NCBI GenBank assembly: GCA_905233405.1 | Contig: CAJOEG010000026.1 | Location: forward strand, 1 to 11,260 | Direction of reading: 5' to 3' | Length of the DNA stretch: 11,260 nt | DNA from: an uncultured Bacteroidales bacterium | Lineage (GTDB): Bacteria > Bacteroidota > Bacteroidia > Bacteroidales > ML635J-15 | Shown here: positions 6,881-11,260 of the stretch, in pieces | How positions within the stretch are numbered: position 1 is the stretch's first letter | Layout: the number at the start of each line of letters is the position of its first letter | Made by a program: the position numbers and the translations under genes | Notes under the pieces: generated by a model | What the model saw: the letters and a program-made list of their open reading frames with translations, nothing else | Told to the model about the DNA's origin: nothing | Database searches by the model: none

Positions 6881-7459
6881 TTATTTGTTAAACCTTCTTA
6901 CTACTGCTATAAAATATGCCAATCCGAAGAATGCACCCGGAGCAAGCACGAATACGAGGATTCCGTCGGCTTGAATGAACTGCCATCCGAAGATTGACAG
7001 GCTACCGAGGATTTCGCGTACAGCACCCAATATCATAAGTGCAAGTGCGTATCCGAGACCCATTCCCAAACCATCGACACAGGATGCCCAAACGCCGTTC
7101 TTCGATGCAAAAGCTTCGGCACGACCGAGAACTATGCAGTTTACAACGATAAGCGGAATGAACAAGCCCAATGTCTCGTAAATGCCCGGCAAGTAGGCCT
7201 GCATAAGCAGGTCGATTACCGTTACGAACGATGCGATTACAACGATGTACGATGGAATACGCACCTTGTCGGGGATAAGGTTCTTGATTAGCGATATTAC
7301 TATGTTGGAGCATACGAGGACGAATGTCGTCGCAAGGCCCATGCTCAAGCCGTTGATTGCCGATGTGGTGGTTCCCAACGTCGGGCAGCAGCCGAGCAAC
7401 ATTATCAATACGGGGTTCTCCTTTATGAAACCCTTAGTGAAATTCTTCCAGTTATTCAT
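6881..7459 (-). CDS. rnfE: Rnf electron-transport complex subunit E
   Basis: This 192-residue polytopic membrane protein is homologous to RnfA and NqrD. It carries the two half-site signatures LLGCCPTLGTT (residues 21-31; C24, C25) and VVNCIVLGRAEAFASKNGV (106-124; C108). These cysteines are expected to contribute to the membrane-embedded Fe-S cluster shared with RnfA. It ends in a basic tail, VVRRFNK. The start codon lies inside the end of rnfG (8-base overlap), with GGAGG eight bases upstream, which supports this ATG and suggests coupled translation. RnfE and RnfA together form the pseudo-symmetric core of the ion-translocating module. Confidence 0.96.
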   Translation of the reverse strand: MNNWKNFTKGFIKENPVLIMLLGCCPTLGTTTSAINGLSMGLATTFVLVCSNIVISLIKNLIPDKVRIPSYIVVIASFVTVIDLLMQAYLPGIYETLGLFIPLIVVNCIVLGRAEAFASKNGVWASCVDGLGMGLGYALALMILGAVREILGSLSIFGWQFIQADGILVFVLAPGAFFGLAYFIAVVRRFNK

Positions 7460-8189
7460 TGTCCTGTCCTCCTTCTTCTTTAAATGTTACCTCTATGCTG
7501 TTTTCATCAGTCTTACGTATTGTAGAAACATTTGTCAACGTATCGCATTTGAGGTCATCTTTAATGATTAAAGTATCGGTAGATACGCAGCTGCCAACAG
7601 TATTAACATATACTGCGTAAGCCTTGTTGAGAGCATCGCAGAAAGCACGCGACGAGATTGTTGCTGCTGTGATAGCATCAATACCATCTTTATCGTCTTT
7701 GCTTACTTTTATGCCATCTTTATAATCTTTCAAGTCTCTGCCCTTGACATAACTACTTTGTCTAGCCGTATCGTTGAACCATGTTCCCATCTTCGAACCA
7801 AGACCAGCGGTTTCCTTATGTTCAAGTACCGAGTATCCGAAAATCCTACCGTCATTATCGAATCCAACCAAAAGCTTTACATCACCACCGAATCCCTTAT
7901 GGGTTATCACCTCAACAGCTGTTCCAACTTGAGTGTCTCCCTTTGATACTTTGAAGACCGGGACAGTATCTAATTTCTTATCCCATTCAAATGGAATCTT
8001 GTCTTTAGCAGTAATACTATCAAACTCGGGAAGTACTTCTTTAAGTGCATTTGCCAGTTTTTCCTTTTTTACATTATCTATAGGCTCCTTGGTAAAGTAA
8101 TAAACGAAACCGAGAGCCACGGCTGCTACTGTTGTAATCACGAACAACGTGAGCACCATATTTATTAAAGAACTTTGTTTCTTTGCCAT
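7452..8189 (-). CDS. rnfG: Rnf electron-transport complex subunit G (covalent FMN protein)
   Basis: This 245-residue protein has a single N-terminal membrane anchor (about residues 8-31) and a domain on the outer side of the membrane that carries covalently bound FMN, attached by ApbE in this family. The flavin site is D171-A-I-T-A-A-T-I-S-S180, with T177 the expected attachment residue; the usual glycine before A-T is alanine here. Upstream lies HKETAGLGSK (124-133), corresponding to the family's H-x-E-T-P-G-L-G region, with alanine in place of proline. After the FMN domain comes a tail of roughly 50 residues (VNTVGSCVSTDTLI... to the end), rich in Asp and Thr, for which I see no known motif. 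The gene lies 25 bases after rnfD and overlaps rnfE by eight bases. No ApbE gene is present in the window. Confidence 0.95.
   Translation of the reverse strand: MAKKQSSLINMVLTLFVITTVAAVALGFVYYFTKEPIDNVKKEKLANALKEVLPEFDSITAKDKIPFEWDKKLDTVPVFKVSKGDTQVGTAVEVITHKGFGGDVKLLVGFDNDGRIFGYSVLEHKETAGLGSKMGTWFNDTARQSSYVKGRDLKDYKDGIKVSKDDKDGIDAITAATISSRAFCDALNKAYAVYVNTVGSCVSTDTLIIKDDLKCDTLTNVSTIRKTDENSIEVTFKEEGGQDNE
7468..7472 (-). promoter_or_regulatory. Shine-Dalgarno sequence of rnfE
   Basis: GGAGG on the minus strand lies within the last codons of rnfG, eight bases before the rnfE ATG. Most genes in this window lack such a site, so it probably drives initiation within the overlapping rnfG/rnfE junction. 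Confidence 0.7.
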
Positions 8190-8214
8190 GATAATTCTTT
8201 TTTAGGTTCCACAA

Positions 8215-9210
8215 TTATTTCTTTACCTCTTCCTTTGGCGGTTTTACAACCTCACCGAAACGCTTCGGCTTGCACCAGTTGTTAATCAGCGGAACAAGTG
8301 CGTTCATAATAAGAATTGCGAACGACATACCTTCCGGATACGAACCCCAGGTTCTGATTAAGATGGTGATGATACCGATACCAACACCGTAAACCAACAT
8401 TCCCTTGCCAGTCATTGGCGAAGTTACCATATCGGTTGCCATGTAGATAGCACCGAGCAGGGCACCACCGGCGAGGATATGGAACAGCGGGTCGGCATAC
8501 TTGGTCGGGTCAACGCCCCAGAGGATTGCCGAGAATGCTGCCATAGTTCCGAGAACTGCTACTGGAATATGCCAGGTTATAACCTTACGGATAAGCAGGA
8601 AGATACCGCCGATGAGCAGTGCTATTGCCGACATTTCGCCGAGAGAACCGCCCATGTTGCCGATAAACATATCCATATAGTTGTAGTCAACCATCTGACC
8701 TTCGTTGAGAAGTCCCAGTGGAGTTGGTCCTGTTACTGCATCGAGAGCCTTGATGTCCCAAATCGGCTGCGGAGTTGGCCAGGTGGTCATCTGCGACGGG
8801 AACGAAATGAGCAAGAATACACGACCTACGATTGCAGGGTTGAACGGGTTGTTGCCAAGTCCGCCGAAAGTCATCTTTGCGATGCCTATTGCGACGATTG
8901 CACCTATAACAATAATCCACCAGTCGAGGTTTGCCGGAACGTTGAATGCCAGAAGCATACCTGTAACGATTGCAGAACCGTCGAAAATAGTGGTCTTTCC
9001 CTTCAATAAGAACTTCTGAATCAGCCATTCAACAGCCATACAAGCAACTATCGAGATTAAAGTAACCCTGATAGCGTTGAGTCCGAAGAAGTAAACCGAT
9101 ACGCAGAAGGCCGGTAACAGCGCAATTACCACGCTGTACATTATCTTTTTCACCGACTCGTTGCTGTGAACGTGCGGTGACATTGCGATTGCTAATCTAT
9201 TTTCTGCCAT
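8215..9210 (-). CDS. rnfD: Rnf electron-transport complex subunit D (covalent FMN membrane protein)
   Basis: This 331-residue integral membrane subunit, homologous to NqrB, carries electrons across or along the membrane through a covalently bound FMN. Family motifs are SPHVHSNESVKKIMYSV (residues 11-27), DGSAIVTGMLLAF (77-89) and GGLGNNPFNPAIVGR (116-130). The flavin-attachment segment is D157-A-V-T-G-P-T-P-L165, with T163 the expected FMN-bearing residue. The usual motif is S/T-G-A-T-P-L, so proline replaces alanine here. Later come the helix with DMVTSPMTGKG and a C-terminal lysine-rich end. Length is typical. The gene starts eight bases after the rnfC stop. No Shine-Dalgarno sequence is seen, so it may rely on coupled translation. 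Confidence 0.96.
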   Translation of the reverse strand: MAENRLAIAMSPHVHSNESVKKIMYSVVIALLPAFCVSVYFFGLNAIRVTLISIVACMAVEWLIQKFLLKGKTTIFDGSAIVTGMLLAFNVPANLDWWIIVIGAIVAIGIAKMTFGGLGNNPFNPAIVGRVFLLISFPSQMTTWPTPQPIWDIKALDAVTGPTPLGLLNEGQMVDYNYMDMFIGNMGGSLGEMSAIALLIGGIFLLIRKVITWHIPVAVLGTMAAFSAILWGVDPTKYADPLFHILAGGALLGAIYMATDMVTSPMTGKGMLVYGVGIGIITILIRTWGSYPEGMSFAILIMNALVPLINNWCKPKRFGEVVKPPKEEVKK

Positions 9211-9218
9211 AGCTGTTA

Positions 9219-10547
9219 CTATTTTTTAGACCTTAAAATTTTTGTTACTGTCGCTTTACCGTAGCGGATGTAGTCGGTAATAGGAATTCCTGCAGGGCAG
9301 GTGAAGCTGCACGAACCGCATTCGATGCAGTCGAGCACTCTTTCTTCCTTCAAAGCGTCGAAGTCGCGAATCTTGGCGAGGTTCTTGAGCAAGTAAGGTT
9401 CAAGACCCATACAGCAAGCGCTTACGCACTTTCCGCAGCGGATGCAAGCATTTTCTTCCATACGGACGCTTTCGCTCTGCTTGAACATCAGCACGCCTGA
9501 TGTACCCTTTGTTACAGGTACTTCGAGCGACTTCACAGCCTTACCCATCATAGGTCCGCCGTTTACTACCTTGCCGGTGTCTTCGGGCAAACCGCCAACT
9601 GCTGCAATGAGGTGGCTCAATGGAGTACCAACCCTTGCAAGTATGTTCTTCGGCGACTTAACCGACTTACCAGTTACAGTTACAACGCGCTCGAACAAAG
9701 GTTTGTTCTTCTGTACTGCTTCGTAGATTGCGAAGGTAGAACCAACATTCTGAACTACGCAACCAACATCAATAGGCAATGCTGGAGGAGCAGGAATTTC
9801 GCGGTTTACGGTAGCCTTGATAAGCTGTTTTTCACCACCTTGCGGATATTTAACCTTCAAAGGCATAACGGTGATTCCGTACTTCTTTGCTGCCTCGGTC
9901 ATCTTGGCTATTGCATCGGGCTTGTTGTTCTCGATACCGATGATGATTTTTTCGGCACCAGTAGCCTTCTGTATAATCTTGCAGCCAACCATGATTTCTT
10001 CGGTATGCTCGAGCATAAGACGGTGGTCAGCAGTAAGGTAAGGTTCGCACTCGACACCATTTATAATAAGGTGCTCGCATTTCTTGCCTTGCGGAACCGA
10101 CAACTTAACATGAGCAGGGAAAGTTGCACCGCCAGTACCGACAATACCGCATTCGGCAATCTTGGCGCGGATTTCTTCGGCCGACATTGTGATTTCGGTC
10201 TTCAAGTCGGGAGTGCGGTCGATGGTTTCGAGCCATTCGTCGCCTTCGACATTGATGAAGATACAGGTATTCTTGTAGCCCGAAGTGTCGATTGTCTTCT
10301 CAATCTTAGCAACAGTACCCGATACCGACGAGTGAATGTTTGCCGATACGAATCCCGTACTCTTAGCGATGAGCTGTCCGACCTTTACGGTGTCGCCCTT
10401 GGCAACAACCGGTTCAGCAGGAGCACCTATGTGCTGAGCAATAGGAATCATGACCTGCTTGGGCAGTTCTATTCTTTCGATAGGATTTCCTTTTGAAATC
10501 TTATTTTCTTGTGGATGAACACCACCTTTTGGAAAAGTTCTTAACAC
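9219..10547 (-). CDS. rnfC: Rnf electron-transport complex subunit C (NADH/FMN and 2x[4Fe-4S] protein)
   Basis: RnfC is the peripheral subunit that exchanges electrons with NAD(H). The 442-residue protein begins with the family's FPKGGVHPQENK segment and a barrel-sandwich region. It then has the nucleotide/flavin-binding part with GIVGTGGATFPAHVKL and INGVECEPYLTADHRLM, and ends in a two-cluster ferredoxin domain. The cluster ligands are C368, C371, C374, C378 and C407, C410, C413, C417. The length is that of anaerobe-type RnfC, far shorter than proteobacterial versions with long C-terminal tails. The start is GTG (10545-10547), supported by AGGAGGA six bases upstream and by the family's N-terminus. 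It follows rnfB after 17 bases. Confidence 0.96.
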   Translation of the reverse strand: MLRTFPKGGVHPQENKISKGNPIERIELPKQVMIPIAQHIGAPAEPVVAKGDTVKVGQLIAKSTGFVSANIHSSVSGTVAKIEKTIDTSGYKNTCIFINVEGDEWLETIDRTPDLKTEITMSAEEIRAKIAECGIVGTGGATFPAHVKLSVPQGKKCEHLIINGVECEPYLTADHRLMLEHTEEIMVGCKIIQKATGAEKIIIGIENNKPDAIAKMTEAAKKYGITVMPLKVKYPQGGEKQLIKATVNREIPAPPALPIDVGCVVQNVGSTFAIYEAVQKNKPLFERVVTVTGKSVKSPKNILARVGTPLSHLIAAVGGLPEDTGKVVNGGPMMGKAVKSLEVPVTKGTSGVLMFKQSESVRMEENACIRCGKCVSACCMGLEPYLLKNLAKIRDFDALKEERVLDCIECGSCSFTCPAGIPITDYIRYGKATVTKILRSKK

Positions 10548-10553
10548 GATGAG

Positions 10554-10560
10554 TCCTCCT
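10554..10560 (-). promoter_or_regulatory. Shine-Dalgarno sequence of rnfC
   Basis: AGGAGGA on the minus strand, in the 17-base gap after the rnfB stop codon, lies six bases before the GTG start of rnfC. It is what fixes GTG as the start, as no in-frame ATG fits as well. Confidence 0.75.
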
Positions 10561-10564
10561 GAGT

Positions 10565-11260
10565 TTAGTTGTTATTTACATTGTTTTCTACCACTGTAGC
10601 TTCAGCTGGTGCTGCTGGTGCAGGAGCGGGCTGAGCTTCGGGCTTTGGTGCTGGCGGAGTTGCCGGCTTAGGCGGGAAGTTTACAGCGTTGATTGCACCT
10701 GTCGGGCATTCGGCAACGCACTTGCGGCACGACTTGCACTTTGTGAAGTCGATATATGCAACATTGTTCTCGACGGTGATAGCCTCGAACGGGCAAACCT
10801 TTGCGCACTTGCCGCAACCGATACAAGCAGCCTTGCAAGCCTTCATAGCCTCGGCACCCTTGTCCTTGTTGATGCAGCCTACATAAACGCGACGGTCGTT
10901 CTTGCCACGAGGTCTTACCTCGATAACGCCGCGCGGACACATCTTGGCGCAACCGCCGCAACCACCGCACTTGTCGTAGTCGATTTCGGGAAGACTTGTT
11001 TCCTTGTTAATCGTTATTGCGCCGAAATGGCATCCTGCAACGCAGTCGCCATAGCCGAGGCAACCGTACTGGCAAGCGGTGTCGCCGCTCGATGTAGCGT
11101 GAGCAATAGCACAGGTCTTGGCTCCGTCGTAGGTCGAAGTCTGCGGACGCTTATCGTGTGAACCGCAGCATCTAACGACTGCAACCATAGGTTCCTTTTC
11201 CTCGGCTACAAGTCCCATAACGGCAGCAACCTTGCTCATGGCAGCATTACCGCCTGCAGG
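10565..11260 (-). CDS. rnfB: Rnf electron-transport complex subunit B, 5' end missing (polyferredoxin)
   Basis: RnfB receives electrons from reduced ferredoxin. The 231 visible residues begin PAGGNAAMSKVA, which matches the interior of RnfB, so the ATG at 11237-11239 is not the start. The membrane anchor and first cluster motif lie outside the window. Cysteine motifs in order: CQYGCLGYGDCVAGC (C-x3-C-x5-C-x3-C), CGGCGGCAKMC, CIGCGKCAKVC and CKSCRKCVAEC, the last three classic C-x2-C-x2-C-x3-C ferredoxin sites. RCCGSHDKRPQTSTYDGAKTC precedes them, a segment seen in RnfB. The C-terminus is a Pro/Ala-rich tail of roughly 35 residues ending VENNVNNN. This is the first rnf gene visible; the operon's promoter is beyond the window edge. 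Confidence 0.95.
   Translation of the reverse strand, partial: PAGGNAAMSKVAAVMGLVAEEKEPMVAVVRCCGSHDKRPQTSTYDGAKTCAIAHATSSGDTACQYGCLGYGDCVAGCHFGAITINKETSLPEIDYDKCGGCGGCAKMCPRGVIEVRPRGKNDRRVYVGCINKDKGAEAMKACKAACIGCGKCAKVCPFEAITVENNVAYIDFTKCKSCRKCVAECPTGAINAVNFPPKPATPPAPKPEAQPAPAPAAPAEATVVENNVNNN

Noticed and set aside
9612..10496. 294-residue + strand open frame
   Set aside because: It lies fully antisense to rnfC, which is unmistakable; the translation has no family features.
11237..11239. ATG at 11237-11239 as the rnfB start
   Set aside because: The frame stays open to the window edge with PAGGNAA, which matches the interior of RnfB; the essential membrane anchor and first cluster would be lost.
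6273..11260. Na+-translocating NADH:quinone reductase (nqr) operon
   Set aside because: RnfA/E/D/G have Nqr homologues, but the polyferredoxin RnfB and the two-cluster RnfC are specific to Rnf, and no NqrF or NqrA is seen.

Overview
The window looks like a chromosomal segment from an anaerobic member of the Bacteroidales (Bacteroidota). Three things point there. The large surface protein ends in a gliding-motility/CHU_C type sorting domain, the tag of the type IX secretion system (T9SS). The rnf cluster runs in the order B-C-D-G-E-A, with short RnfC and RnfB proteins of the anaerobe type. Most genes lack a clear Shine-Dalgarno sequence. No species can be named from the sequence alone.

Layout. 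(1) Bases 1-3789, + strand: the 3' part of a very large PKD-repeat protein ending in a T9SS type B sorting domain; its start lies outside the window. (2) Bases 3803-5640, - strand: two overlapping glycosyltransferase genes (GT4, and a GT2 of the WaaE/KdtX type), convergent with the adhesin gene and probably serving LPS-core or other surface glycan synthesis. (3) Bases 5641-6272: a 632-base spacer without a convincing gene but rich in structure. From left to right it holds a possible promoter for the glycosyltransferases, a cluster of perfect dyads, an 8-bp tandem array, a phased array of mini-hairpins whose stems differ but stay self-complementary, a TTGAAC heptamer array, and an intrinsic terminator for the rnf operon. 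(4) Bases 6273-11260, - strand: rnfB (5' end missing), rnfC, rnfD, rnfG, rnfE, rnfA, tightly packed as one operon.

How the genes work together. The Rnf complex is a membrane ferredoxin:NAD+ oxidoreductase that couples electron transfer to Na+ or H+ pumping. All six subunits are present (B only in part), and the expected Fe-S cysteines and flavin-attachment regions are visible. The two glycosyltransferases and the T9SS cargo protein both concern the cell surface, but nothing links them functionally to Rnf.

The genes are recognisable, ordinary families. The least explained part is the spacer at 5736-6196, above all the phased mini-hairpin array at 6041-6161. I found no evidence for a novel multi-gene system.
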